NCBI RefSeq assembly: GCF_003148825.1
Contig: NZ_QGGZ01000021.1
Span: 1 to 64,000 of the forward strand
Direction: 5' to 3'
DNA: 64,000 nt
DNA from: Streptomyces sp. CG 926
GTDB taxonomy: Bacteria > Actinomycetota > Actinomycetes > Streptomycetales > Streptomycetaceae
In this document: positions 26,039 through 35,500 of the stretch, piece by piece
How the letters are laid out: every line of letters starts with the position of its first letter
Position numbering within the stretch: the first letter of the stretch is position 1
Program-made: the position numbers and the translations under genes
The notes under the pieces: model-generated
Told to the model about the DNA's origin: nothing
The model's database searches: none
What the model saw: the letters and a program-made list of their open reading frames with translations, nothing else

Positions 26039-27256
26039 TCACACCAGGTGCGGGCCCGGGCCCACCGCGTTTTCACATGCTGGTCGGCGTAGCTGTCGGA
26101 AGAAGGCGCGGATGTCCCCCACCAGCAGTTCGGGCACCTCCATGGCGGGGAAGTGGCCGCCCCGGTCGTACGAGGTCCAGCGCACGATGGCATCGGTCCG
26201 CGCGGCGACATGGCGCAGCGGGATGAAGTTGTCCCGGGGGAAATCGGCCAGTGCGGTCGGGGTCCGCGACACCTCGGGCGGTCGACCGGAGTACGCGGCG
26301 TGCGCCCGCTCGTAGTAGATGCGGGCCGCGCTGCCGGCCGTTCCCGTGAGCCAGTACAGCATCACGTTGGTCAGCATCTGGTCCCGGTCCACCGGGCACG
26401 CGGGGTCGCTCCACTCGGTGAACTTCTCCGCGATCCAGGCGAGCAGCCCGACCGGCGAGTCGTTGAGCGCGTACGCGAGGGTCTGCGGCCTGGTCGCCTG
26501 GATGTCGGCGTACCCCTGCCGTTCGCGCGACCATGTCCGGTAGCGCTCCCAGGAGGCCAGCGTCCGCTGTTGTTCGGCGGGGGACAGGGCGGCCAGTTCC
26601 TCCGGCCGGGGTTCGGCGGTGGCCCCGCCCCCGGGCAGCAGGTTCAGGTGCACTCCGATCACGTGGTCCGGCCGGATCAGCCCGAGTTCCCGCGAGATCG
26701 CGGCCCCCCAGTCACCGCCCTGCAGCCCGTACGAGCGGTGGCCGAGGCGTTCCATCAGCACGCCGAAGGCCCAGGCCACCCGCTTGAACTCCCAGCCCGT
26801 CTCGGTCGTGGGTCCCGAGAGCCCGAAGCCGGGGATGCTCGGCAGCACCAGGTGGAAGGCGTCCGCCGGGTCGCCGCCGTGTGCCCGGGGATCCGTGAGC
26901 GGACCCGCGACGCGCTGGAATTCCACCGGCGAGCCGGGCCAGCCATGGGTCATCAGCAGCGGGGTCGCGTCCGGCTCCGGCGAGCGGAGGTGCGCGAAGT
27001 GCACCCGCGCACCGTCGATGACCGTGGTGAACTGCGGCCACTCGTTGAGCCGGGCCTCGGCCGCCCGCCAGTCGTACTCCTCGCGCCAGTGGTCCACGAG
27101 ATCCCGCATCCGGTCGAGCGGTATCCCGTACGCCCAGCCGACCCCGGGCAGTTCGTCGGGCCAGCGCACCCGCCCGAGCCGTTCGCGCAGGTCGTCCAGC
27201 TCGCCCTGCCCCACATCGAGCCGAAACCCGCACAACCGCTGGTCAAGATCACTCAT
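26039..27256 (-). CDS. epoxide hydrolase with EHN N-terminal domain
   Basis: This 405-residue alpha/beta hydrolase has the EHN lid domain (residues 1-110, LRERLGRVRWPDELPGVGW). MTHGWPGSPVEF is the oxyanion-hole segment, and the nucleophile Asp is in LQGGDWGAAISREL. The catalytic His is in YDRGGHFPAME near the C-terminus. It would open an epoxide to a diol. Its neighbours (a DinB protein and a flavin monooxygenase beyond the TetR gene) would fit a small detoxification set, which is inference. ATG 27256 is the first Met. Confidence 0.9.
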   Translation of the reverse strand: MSDLDQRLCGFRLDVGQGELDDLRERLGRVRWPDELPGVGWAYGIPLDRMRDLVDHWREEYDWRAAEARLNEWPQFTTVIDGARVHFAHLRSPEPDATPLLMTHGWPGSPVEFQRVAGPLTDPRAHGGDPADAFHLVLPSIPGFGLSGPTTETGWEFKRVAWAFGVLMERLGHRSYGLQGGDWGAAISRELGLIRPDHVIGVHLNLLPGGGATAEPRPEELAALSPAEQQRTLASWERYRTWSRERQGYADIQATRPQTLAYALNDSPVGLLAWIAEKFTEWSDPACPVDRDQMLTNVMLYWLTGTAGSAARIYYERAHAAYSGRPPEVSRTPTALADFPRDNFIPLRHVAARTDAIVRWTSYDRGGHFPAMEVPELLVGDIRAFFRQLRRPACENAVGPGPHLV

Positions 27257-27341
27257 GCCCGCATGCTAGGCCGTCCCGTCCGGGTCCTGCCGGGCCGGGC
27301 CGGGTCCGGCCCGGTCCGGCCCGGTCCGACCGGGCGTGATG
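27257..27341. repeat. GC-rich tandem CCGG-unit tract
   Basis: Short direct repeats of GGGCC and CCGGTCCGGCC type fill about 27290-27330 between the two minus-strand genes. The tract can fold into alternative hairpins and may act as the terminator of the TetR gene. Confidence 0.5.
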
Positions 27342-28079
27342 TCAGTCGCCGGTCGCGCGGCGGGTCATCAGCAGTTCGAGCCCGTCCAGGACCCGGGCCA
27401 GCCCGAACTCCAGGGCCTGATCCTGTCCGCCGTGTTCCGCCACCGAGGCCAGTGCCGCCCCGAGGGCGGGGAACCGTTCCCCATGCGTGCGCATCACCTC
27501 GCCCAGCATCAGCGCGAGTTGGGCGTCCGGTCCGCCCCCCGCCGAGCCGGGTCCCGCGCCGGCGGCCCGTTCCTGCTCCGCGATGCTTCGCACGTGTCCG
27601 GCGAGCAGCACCACCGCGTCCATCGCCTCGGCCCCGGTGAGGCCGCACCCGTCCAGCGCGGCGAGTGCGGCCTCCATCCACTCCAGCTCCCGCGGGCCCA
27701 TGACCCGTACGCCGACGGTCGCCTCCAACAGCCACGGGTGGCGCCGAAAACCGGCCAGCAGGCCCCGCGCCCACACCTGAAGGCGCTCCCGCCACGGGCC
27801 GCCCGGGGACGGCGCCGCCGCGGGCATCGCGGCCTCCACCATCAGCGCGACCAGTTCGGCCTTTCCCGGTACGTACCGGTACAGGGCCATCTTGGTGACG
27901 GCCAGCTCGGCGGCCACCCGCTGCATCGACGCGCCGACCAGGCCCTCCGCGTCGGCGATCTCGATCCCCGCCCGGGCGATGCCCTCCAGGGCGAGTCCCC
28001 GCTTCGGCCCGCGTGCGGGCCCGGCGGGCGGCGGCCCCCACAACAACCGCACGGCCGGGCCCCACTGCTCGCTCGTCAT
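27342..28079 (-). CDS. TetR-family regulator
   Basis: This 245-residue repressor has its helix-turn-helix in GASMQRVAAELAVTKMALYR followed by YVPGKAELVALMVEAAM. The C-terminal region matches the TetR_C type found beside drug- and flavin-enzyme genes (LLAGFRRHPWLLEATVG). It is divergent from the FAD monooxygenase, and a palindrome at 28114-28127 lies between them, so local autoregulation is likely. ATG 28079 was preferred because AAGGTGAAGG precedes it; GTG 28088 is in frame. Confidence 0.88.
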   Translation of the reverse strand: MTSEQWGPAVRLLWGPPPAGPARGPKRGLALEGIARAGIEIADAEGLVGASMQRVAAELAVTKMALYRYVPGKAELVALMVEAAMPAAAPSPGGPWRERLQVWARGLLAGFRRHPWLLEATVGVRVMGPRELEWMEAALAALDGCGLTGAEAMDAVVLLAGHVRSIAEQERAAGAGPGSAGGGPDAQLALMLGEVMRTHGERFPALGAALASVAEHGGQDQALEFGLARVLDGLELLMTRRATGD

Positions 28080-28113
28080 CGCCTTCACCTTGCGCTCGCA
28101 CGAAAACTGCGTC

Positions 28114-28127
28114 TACCGTACACGGTA
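28114..28127. promoter_or_regulatory. candidate TetR operator
   Basis: TACCGTACACGGTA has 6-bp inverted arms around AC. It lies in the 97-bp divergent promoter region between the TetR gene and the monooxygenase gene. The position and symmetry suggest an operator, but binding is inferred. Confidence 0.55.
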
Positions 28128-28176
28128 TTGATCTGTATCCGATGGACACAGTTATCGTGTCACGCAAGGAGTCCCC

Positions 28177-29493
28177 ATGACCGCACCGACAGAACACCCC
28201 GCCGCCCCTCGGCCCGAGGCCCGTACCGTCCTGATCTCGGGCGCCGGCGTCGCGGGCCCCGCCCTGGCCCTCCGACTCGCCCGCCACGGCCTGCGCCCGA
28301 CCGTCGTCGAGATCGCCCCCGCCCCGCGTCCGGGCGGCCAGGCCGTCGACTTCCGGGGGGAGACCCAGCTCCACGTCCTTCGACGGATGGGGATCCTCGA
28401 CGAGCTCCAGCGCCTTCGGACCGGCGGCAGCCCGATGACCTTCGTGGATGCCGAAGGCCGTCAACTGCTGCACCTTCCGGCCGAGTTCGCGGGCGGCGAC
28501 ATCGAGGTCCTGCGCGGCGACCTCTCCCGGGTCCTCCACGAGGCCTCGCTCGCCGCCGGCGCCGAGTACGTCTTCGGGGACTGCCTGACCTCCCTCACCG
28601 AGACGGCCACCGGCGTCGACGTCACCTTCCGGCACGCCCCACCCCGCAGCTTCGACCTCGTCATCGGCGCCGACGGCCTCCACTCGCACGTCCGGAGCCT
28701 CGCCTTCGGTCCGGATGCCGACCACGTCACCCACCTCGGCCACTACGCCGCCACCTGGAGCCTGTCGAACCACCTGGATCTGGACCTCCGTCCGGGCGCC
28801 GGCTCCCTCGGCCACAACGCCCCCGGGCGCCTGGCCGCCGTCGCCGCGGACCACACCGACCCCACCCGGGCCCGCGCCTTCCTGGTCTTCGCCTCCCCCG
28901 AGCTCGCGTACGACCGGCACGACCCCGAGGCCCACAAACGCCTTCTGCGCCGGGCGTTCGCGGGTCTGCCCTGGAAGGTGGACCGCCTCCTCGACTCGCT
29001 CGAGACCGCCGACGACCTCTACTTCGACTCGATCAGCCGCGCCGACGCCCCCGCCTGGTCCACCGGCCGGATCGCCCTCCTCGGTGACGCCGCCTGTGGG
29101 GCGACCATCGGCGGGATGGGAACCGGCACCGCGATCCTGGGCGCGTACGTCCTGGCCGGCGAACTCTCACGCTCGCCCGGGGACCATCGCGGCGCCTTCA
29201 CCCGCTACGAGTCCCTGCTGCGTGCCTACGCCCAGGAGCGCCAGAAGGGTGGGGACCGCACCGGCCGCTTCCTCGCCCCCGCGTCGAAGCTCGGCCTGCG
29301 CCTGCGCAACACCCTCCTCGGCAGACGCCGCGTCCTCGCCTGGATGCTCAGGGCGGCGAAGGAAGGGACCGCCCTCGCACTCCCCCACTACCCGGACCAC
29401 TCGGACCACTCGAACCACCCGGTCAAACCCGCGGAGCCCGTCGTGCAGCGCGCGGACGCGCCCGTGAACTCGACCTCGGCGCAGCTTTCTTGA
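28177..29493 (+). CDS. FAD-dependent monooxygenase (PHBH fold)
   Basis: This 438-residue flavoprotein has GAGVAGPALALRLARHG as its dinucleotide-binding motif, followed by Glu in TVVEIAP. DLVIGADGLHSHVRS is the DG motif, and RIALLGDAACGATIGGMGTG is the GD motif contacting the FAD ribose. The family hydroxylates aromatic rings or oxidises antibiotics such as tetracycline and rifamycin. The C-terminal 40 residues contain a short repetitive HSDHSNHPVKP stretch and look disordered. The divergent TetR regulator suggests induction by its substrate. Confidence 0.9.
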   Translation: MTAPTEHPAAPRPEARTVLISGAGVAGPALALRLARHGLRPTVVEIAPAPRPGGQAVDFRGETQLHVLRRMGILDELQRLRTGGSPMTFVDAEGRQLLHLPAEFAGGDIEVLRGDLSRVLHEASLAAGAEYVFGDCLTSLTETATGVDVTFRHAPPRSFDLVIGADGLHSHVRSLAFGPDADHVTHLGHYAATWSLSNHLDLDLRPGAGSLGHNAPGRLAAVAADHTDPTRARAFLVFASPELAYDRHDPEAHKRLLRRAFAGLPWKVDRLLDSLETADDLYFDSISRADAPAWSTGRIALLGDAACGATIGGMGTGTAILGAYVLAGELSRSPGDHRGAFTRYESLLRAYAQERQKGGDRTGRFLAPASKLGLRLRNTLLGRRRVLAWMLRAAKEGTALALPHYPDHSDHSNHPVKPAEPVVQRADAPVNSTSAQLS

Positions 29494-29569
29494 CGTTCCG
29501 ACATGCTCGCCGCCAAGAATGATTCACCCAAAGATCCACACAAGCGTCCGAACGACCCTCCGCCTCCGC

Positions 29570-29599
29570 AAAAAAGTACCAGCCGACTGGTTTTTTTTC
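29570..29599. promoter_or_regulatory. A/T-tract palindrome, candidate butyrolactone-receptor operator
   Basis: Arms AAAAAAGTACCAG (29570-29582) and CTGGTTTTTTTTC (29587-29599) flank CCGA. Poly-A and poly-T runs are very rare in this GC-rich DNA. The layout resembles the autoregulatory elements bound by ArpA/ScbR proteins, and such a protein starts 74 bp downstream. It could also act as a short-stem terminator for the monooxygenase gene, because a T-tract follows ACCAG-CCGA-CTGGT. Confidence 0.6.
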
Positions 29600-29672
29600 G
29601 GGTTGTCCGACTAGATTGACGGCACACCGCGGCGATCACCGCTCGGGCAGTGACCAGAGGGAAGACCGGAAC

Positions 29673-30317
29673 GTGGCGAGGGCCAGACAGGAGCGGGCTG
29701 AGATCACCCGCCAAGCCATACTCGACGGCGCGGCGACCGCCTTCGACCTCAGCGGGTTCGAGGGCACCAGCCTCAGCGACGTCGTCAAGAACGCCGGAGT
29801 CACCAAGGGCGCCCTCTACTTCCACTTCCCGTCCAAGGAAGCCCTCGCCCGCGTCCTGATGGACGAGCAGATCCAGGTCCGCGAACACGTCCCCACCATC
29901 GAGGACCCGGGCCTGCAGACGGTCATCGACCTGACCCACCAGATGGCCCACGGACTGCGCAGCAACATCCGCATCCGCGCCGGCATCCGTCTGGTCATCG
30001 AGTTCGGCTCCTTCACCCACCCCGACCCGACTCCGTACGACGCCTGGATCGACACCTGTCACAGCTGCCTGACTCCCGCTCAGCAGCGCGGCGACATATT
30101 TCCGTCGCTGGACGTCCAAGAGCTGTCGACACTGCTCGTCGGCGCCTTCACCGGTATCCAGGTCACCTCGTACGTCCGCACCCGCCGCGAAGACCTCCAC
30201 GCCCGTGTCACCGATCTGTGGAAGTTCCTCCTCCCCTCGATCGTCCCTCCGGAGCGCATGAACCTCTTCATCCCCACGGGAACGCCCGAGACGGACCCGC
30301 CCGCCCTCACCCACTGA
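29673..30317 (+). CDS. gamma-butyrolactone-receptor-type TetR regulator (ArpA/ScbR-like)
   Basis: This 214-residue protein starts at GTG 29673. The N-terminus (ARARQERAEITRQAILDGAA) and the helix-turn-helix TSLSDVVKNAGVTKGALYFHFPSKEALARVLMDEQ-like region match the ArpA/ScbR/BarA group, whose members bind autoregulatory elements and are released by butyrolactone-type signals or antibiotics. No AfsA-type signal synthase is seen in the window, so this is either an orphan receptor or a pseudo-receptor. An operator-like palindrome lies just upstream and a very long terminator stem follows. Confidence 0.88.
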   Translation: MARARQERAEITRQAILDGAATAFDLSGFEGTSLSDVVKNAGVTKGALYFHFPSKEALARVLMDEQIQVREHVPTIEDPGLQTVIDLTHQMAHGLRSNIRIRAGIRLVIEFGSFTHPDPTPYDAWIDTCHSCLTPAQQRGDIFPSLDVQELSTLLVGAFTGIQVTSYVRTRREDLHARVTDLWKFLLPSIVPPERMNLFIPTGTPETDPPALTH

Positions 30318-30319
30318 CG

Positions 30320-30388
30320 CAGGGCGGTCTCGCACACGCCGTGGCGAACCACGGGGGTGCTCGCCACGGCGTGCCCGAGACCGCCCTG
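30320..30388 (+). terminator. long-stem terminator
   Basis: CAGGGCGGTCTCG (30320-30332) pairs with 30376-30388. An inner 13-bp arm, CACGCCGTGGCGA, pairs with TCGCCACGGCGTG just inside it. The two stems are separated by only two unpaired bases on each side, giving about 26 paired bases directly after the receptor gene. Confidence 0.85.
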
Positions 30389-30862
30389 ACCTGACCTGAC
30401 CGACCCGACCCGCCCGACGCGACCGAACCGACGGACCCGACCGAACCGAACCAGCCCTGCAGCCGGGGGCTCGTGAACCGGCCGGGCCGACGGCGACGCC
30501 GACGTTCGGGCTGATCGATTCGAAAGTCCCCCATCGCGCCGGGTACCCGAGGCGCTCACGCCGCAGGGCCGTCGGGCCGGTCCGCCTCCATGGCGAACTC
30601 CACGCCGGGTCCGCTCGCCCGGCCCGCCCCGCCGCCATCACCCACCCGGCGTTCCAGGACTGTTCACCCCCTCGTGGCCCGCGCCTTCCCGGAGCTACCG
30701 GGCACAGCCGGCCGAATGGGACCCGAGAGGTCTGGACCATTGAAGTCACGCCAATCCATGGCGCGTTGACTTCGGTGCCACGTTCTCGCAACGACTGGTC
30801 TATACCTTTAACCCTAGGATGGGCCACCTGAAACGGGTACATGCACAGCCGTGGGGGGCTTT
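30389..30862. other. intergenic region with CCGAC/CCGAA-type repeats
   Basis: No gene was recognised. From 30388 to about 30460 the sequence is built from short GACCT, GACCC and GAACC units. A less GC-rich stretch at about 30780-30825 probably contains the promoter of the glycosyltransferase operon. Confidence 0.5.
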
Positions 30863-32545
30863 ATGACCTTTCATCATCTTCCGCAACCACCATCCGACGA
30901 AGAGCTCTACTGGTACTTCGGACCGCAACGGCGCTGGGTCCTCGTCAGCACCTCGCTCGCCTTCGTGTTCACGGCGGCGACCATGTTCACCTTCGCCCTA
31001 AAGACACCGGCGCTGTGGGCGTTCCTGGCCGTCCTCGGGCTCAACCTCGTCGCCCTCGCCCTCTCCAGCGTCAACAGCCTGCGCCTGCGCCGGCTCACCC
31101 GGCAGTCGCACGAGGTACTCGTGCACGCCTGGCGGCCGGCCGCGCTGCCCGGCGTCGACCTGTACCTGCCGACCTGCGGAGAGCCGCTCGACGTGCTCGG
31201 CAACGCCTATCGCGCGGTGTCCGCCGTCGACTGGCCCGGCGCGCTGACCGTCTGGATCCTGGACGACGCCGACCGGCCGGAGGTCGCCGCGCTGGCCGCC
31301 TCGTACGGCTACGAGTACGTCGTACGACCCGACCGCGGCCACCTGAAGAAGGCCGGCAACCTCAACCACGCGCTCACCCTGAGCAGCGCCGAGTTCATCG
31401 CTATCCTGGACGCGGACTTCGCCCCGCGGCCGGACTTCCTGCGCCACCTCGTGCCGTATCTGGCCGACCCGGCCGTCGGCATCGTGCAGAGCCCGCAGTG
31501 CTTCGACACCGACGAGACCATGGGGTGGATCCAGCGGGCCGCCGGCTCCGCCCAGGAGTGGTTCTTCCGCTGGATCCAGCCGTCCCGGGACGCGAGTGAC
31601 GCCGCCATCTGCTGCGGCAGCAACGCCGTGTACCGGCGCAGCGCGATCGACCTGGCCGGCGGCTTCGCCCGGCTCGACCACAGTGAGGACCTGTACACCG
31701 GACTCGCGCTCCACGAGCAGGGGTTCCGCACCCTGTACGTGCCGGTACTGGTCGCCAAGGGCACCTCGCCGGACCGGGTCACGTCCTTCGTCAACCAGCA
31801 GTACCGGTGGGCGATGGGCAACCTCCACCTGCTCGGCACGCCCGTCCTGCGGCGGATGCGCGCGCCCTGGCGGATGCGGCTGTGCTTCTACGAGGGGATC
31901 GTCGGCTACCTGACCACCGCGGTGAACACGTTCATGGCCCCGCTCCCGCCGCTCGTGATGATGTTCTGGTTCCCGGACCACATCCGGCCCTGGCACGTAC
32001 TTCCCCTGCTCGCCCCGCTGTGGCTGTGGCACGTGCTGCTGCCGCGGATCAGCCGCACCCGCTGGCGGGTCGAGGTCATCCGGGCGAACGTCCTGACCAG
32101 TGTGGCCGCGGCGACCGCGTTCGTACACACGCTGCGGGGGCGCAGCGCGGCCTGGGTGCCCACCGGCACGGGAAGTACGGGGGCGCCCGGTGGGATGGCG
32201 CGCCGGGTGGTCGCCGTCTCGCTGGTCTGGCTCGCCCTCTCCAACGGCGCCGCGGGCACGGGGCTCGCGCTGGCCGTGGCCGAGCACGGCTGGGAGCCCA
32301 ACTGGGGGCTGCTCCTCTATGTCCTGGTGCAGTACCAGATCAACGTTCCGCTGATCCGGGATCTGGTCGCCGAACTGCGCCCGAGCGCGGGGCCGGTGCG
32401 CACCCGGGTACGGGCCGCGCTGCGCTCGCGCGGTGGTGTGCTGCCGCGCCGCTGGCCCGAGACCGTCGCCGCTTCCGCGGTCCTCCTGCTGACCGGCCTG
32501 CTGGCATCGGGGTGGGTCGATCCGATGCTTCCCTGGCTGAGTTGA
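30863..32545 (+). CDS. cellulose-synthase-like family-2 glycosyltransferase
   Basis: This 560-residue membrane enzyme would polymerise sugar from a UDP-sugar and extrude the chain. Two helices near residues 30-75 precede the GT2 domain. The catalytic motifs are LDDADR, DAD in AILDADFAPRPDFL, SED in LDHSEDLYTG, and QQYRW. Four or more helices follow (residues about 350-560). No PilZ domain for cyclic-di-GMP is visible. ATG 30863 follows GGGGGG. The downstream gene encodes an acyltransferase/GH16 fusion, consistent with making and modifying an extracellular glycan. Confidence 0.92.
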   Translation: MTFHHLPQPPSDEELYWYFGPQRRWVLVSTSLAFVFTAATMFTFALKTPALWAFLAVLGLNLVALALSSVNSLRLRRLTRQSHEVLVHAWRPAALPGVDLYLPTCGEPLDVLGNAYRAVSAVDWPGALTVWILDDADRPEVAALAASYGYEYVVRPDRGHLKKAGNLNHALTLSSAEFIAILDADFAPRPDFLRHLVPYLADPAVGIVQSPQCFDTDETMGWIQRAAGSAQEWFFRWIQPSRDASDAAICCGSNAVYRRSAIDLAGGFARLDHSEDLYTGLALHEQGFRTLYVPVLVAKGTSPDRVTSFVNQQYRWAMGNLHLLGTPVLRRMRAPWRMRLCFYEGIVGYLTTAVNTFMAPLPPLVMMFWFPDHIRPWHVLPLLAPLWLWHVLLPRISRTRWRVEVIRANVLTSVAAATAFVHTLRGRSAAWVPTGTGSTGAPGGMARRVVAVSLVWLALSNGAAGTGLALAVAEHGWEPNWGLLLYVLVQYQINVPLIRDLVAELRPSAGPVRTRVRAALRSRGGVLPRRWPETVAASAVLLLTGLLASGWVDPMLPWLS

Positions 32546-32559
32546 AAGGCAGCATCCGC

Positions 32560-35500
32560 ATGTCCTTCCTCGTCACACCCGGCCGGCGCCGGCTTCGCGG
32601 CGGCGCCCCGGGGGCCGTGGATCTGCCCTCCGGATCCCGCTCCGGCAACGAGTCCGGGCCGAGCCCGCACCGGTCCGCCTTCCGTCCTGACATCGAGGGG
32701 CTGCGCGCGGTCGCCGTCCTCTCGGTGCTCGCCTTCCACGCCGGCATTCCCTGGACGACCGGCGGTTTCGTCGGCGTGGACGTCTTCTTCGTCATCTCCG
32801 GCTACCTCATCACCGGCCTGCTGGTCCGCGAGGCGATCACCACCGGCCGGATCCGGCTCGGTGACTTCTTCTCCCGACGGGCCCGGCGACTGCTGCCGTC
32901 CGCCGCCGTGGTGCTGGCCGCGGTGGCCCTCGCCGGGGCCTGGCTGACCGTACCGCTGCGCCGTACCGACATGGAGTACGACGTCGTCGCGGCGGCGCTG
33001 TCCTTCGCCAACTGGCGGTTCGTGTCGCAGCGGACCGACTATCTCGCCGCCGGTCACGACCAGAGCCCGCTGCTGCACTTCTGGTCCCTGGCCGTCGAGG
33101 AGCAGTTCTACCTGTTCTGGGCCCCGCTGTTGGCGGTACTGGTGCTGTGCGCCGCCCGGGCGGTCCGCCGGGGCCGGGCCGTCCGCCTCGTCGTGGTGTC
33201 GGCCGCCGCACCGCTCACCCTCGCCTCGTTCGCGGCGGCCCTGTACTGGACCGAGCACTCCGTATCCCTCGCGTACCTCGGAACTCCCTCGCGTGTCTGG
33301 CAGTTCGGTGTCGGAGCGCTGCTCGCCCTGCTGCCCTGGCACCTGATGCGCGGTCCGCGGCCGCTGCGGCTGCTGTGCGGCTGGACCGGGGCCGCTGCGA
33401 TCGGCTGGTGCGTCGCGTCGTACGACGACGGGACCCCGTATCCCGGTTTCGCGGCGCTCGTACCGACCCTGGCCGGCGCCGCCGTGATCCTCGCCGGGAC
33501 ACCCGATCGGGGTGAGCGGCACACCCAGGGCGCCTGGGACGTGGGACGGCTGTTGTCGGGGCGGGCGCCCCGGGCCGTGGGGCGGCTCTCCTACACCCTT
33601 TACCTGTGGCACTGGCCGGTGCTCGTCCTCGCCGAGGCCCGACTCGGCACTCTCGGCTGGCCGGCGAAGACCGCGCTGACGCTGGCGGCCGTACTGCCCG
33701 CCCTCGCCACCATGCGCTGGGTCGAGCGGCCGCTGCGTCGCAGCCGTACGGTCTCCGAACTCCCCCGGCGTGGGCTGTCGGTGGGCGTCTCGGCGATCGT
33801 GCTGCCGGTGGTGCTCGCGCTGGTGGTGGGTACGACCACGCTGCGGGTGCTGGGTCCGGCCGGCCCGGTCGACACGCAGGGACTGCCCCCGGGCGCCGCC
33901 TCGGGCCCCACCCTGCTCGACCGTACGGCCGGAACGCCGCTCGTCGACGGCCCGGTGGTGCCGAGTCCCGCGCAGGCGCGGGGGGACTTCCCGCCGGACG
34001 GGGCGTGCGAGGTCGCCCCGGCCGGGACGCGCAGCCCGGACTGCCTGTTCGGCGCGGTGGACAGCCCGGACCGGATCGTACTGCTCGGGGACTCGCACGC
34101 CGGGCAGTGGTTCTCCCCGATGCTGGCGCTGGCGTCGCAGCGCGGCTGGGCACTGCAGGAGTTGGTGAAGCAGGGCTGCCCGCTGCCGGAGCTGACGGTG
34201 GACAGTCCGCAGCTCGGCCGTGTCTACCGGGAGTGCGACGCCTGGCGGGCGGACTCCCTTCAGCGGCTACGAGAGCAGCCGAAGCCGCGGCTCATCGTGA
34301 TCGCCTCGCTCAACCGGTACACCGAGGACACGGAGCTGCTGGCCGAGGCGTGGGAGCGGACGCTGACGCCGCTGCGGGCCCTGGGCGCGCCGATCGTGTA
34401 CGTCGAGGACACGCCGGTACCGGGTCAGGACATCCCCGCGTGCGTCTCCGGCAGTCCGCGGTCCCCCGGCGACTGCGCCTTCGATCGGGCGCGGGCCCTG
34501 GGGCCGGATCCACTGGCGCGGCGGATCGGGTCCGGCGCCCAGCCCGGCGTACGGAGCGTCGGCGTGAACCAGGTCCTCTGCCCGGGCGACGGGCCGACCT
34601 GCCCGGCCGTGCTCGACCGGATCCTGCTCTACCGGGACGACGCGCATCTGACCAATGCGGCGGCGGTGGTCCTGACCGGCCGGTTGGAACGGCTGCTCAC
34701 GGAGGCCGGGCTGCTGCCTGCCGCGGGTGGCACGGCGGCGTCCGGAGCGAGGACGCCGGGGCCGGACGGGTGGACGTCGCTGATGCGCGACGACTTCGAC
34801 GGCCCGGCGGGGGCGCCGCCGTCCGCCGCCGCCTGGATCCACGACGTCGGCACCTGCTACCCGGGCTGCCCGGCGCCGCAGTGGGGCACCGGCGAGATCG
34901 AGACCATGACGGACTCGACCGACAACGTCCGCCTCGACGGGCGGGGCGCGCTGGAGATCGTGCCCACCCGCAAGGAAGGGCGGTGGAGTTCGGGGCGGAT
35001 CGAGACGCGGCGCTCCGACTTCGCGCCTCCGCCGGGTGGGATCCTGCGGATCGAGGCCTCGATCGCCCTGCCCGATGTGACCGGGGAGAAGGCGGCGGGG
35101 TATTGGCCGGCCTTCTGGACCCTGGGGGCACCGCTGCGGGACGGGTACACGGGGTGGCCGGGCGTCGGGGAGCTCGACGTCATGGAGTCCGTGAACGGGC
35201 GGGACACCGTCTTCGGCACGATGCACTGCGGTGTCCTGGAAGGCGGTCCGTGCCGGGAGCCCGGCGGCCTGACCTCCGGTCCGCAGCCGTGCGTGGGCTG
35301 CCGCACGGCGTTTCACTCGTACGCCGTCGAGGTGGATCTCACGCCGGGCGCGGAGGAGGTGCGTTGGTCTCTGGACGGGCGCGTGTACCACCGGGTGACC
35401 GCGGACCGGATGGACCCCGGGACCTGGAAGGCCGCCGTGGACCACGGGCTGTTCCTGATCCTGAACGTGGCGGTCGGTGGCGATCTGCCGCTCGCCGACG

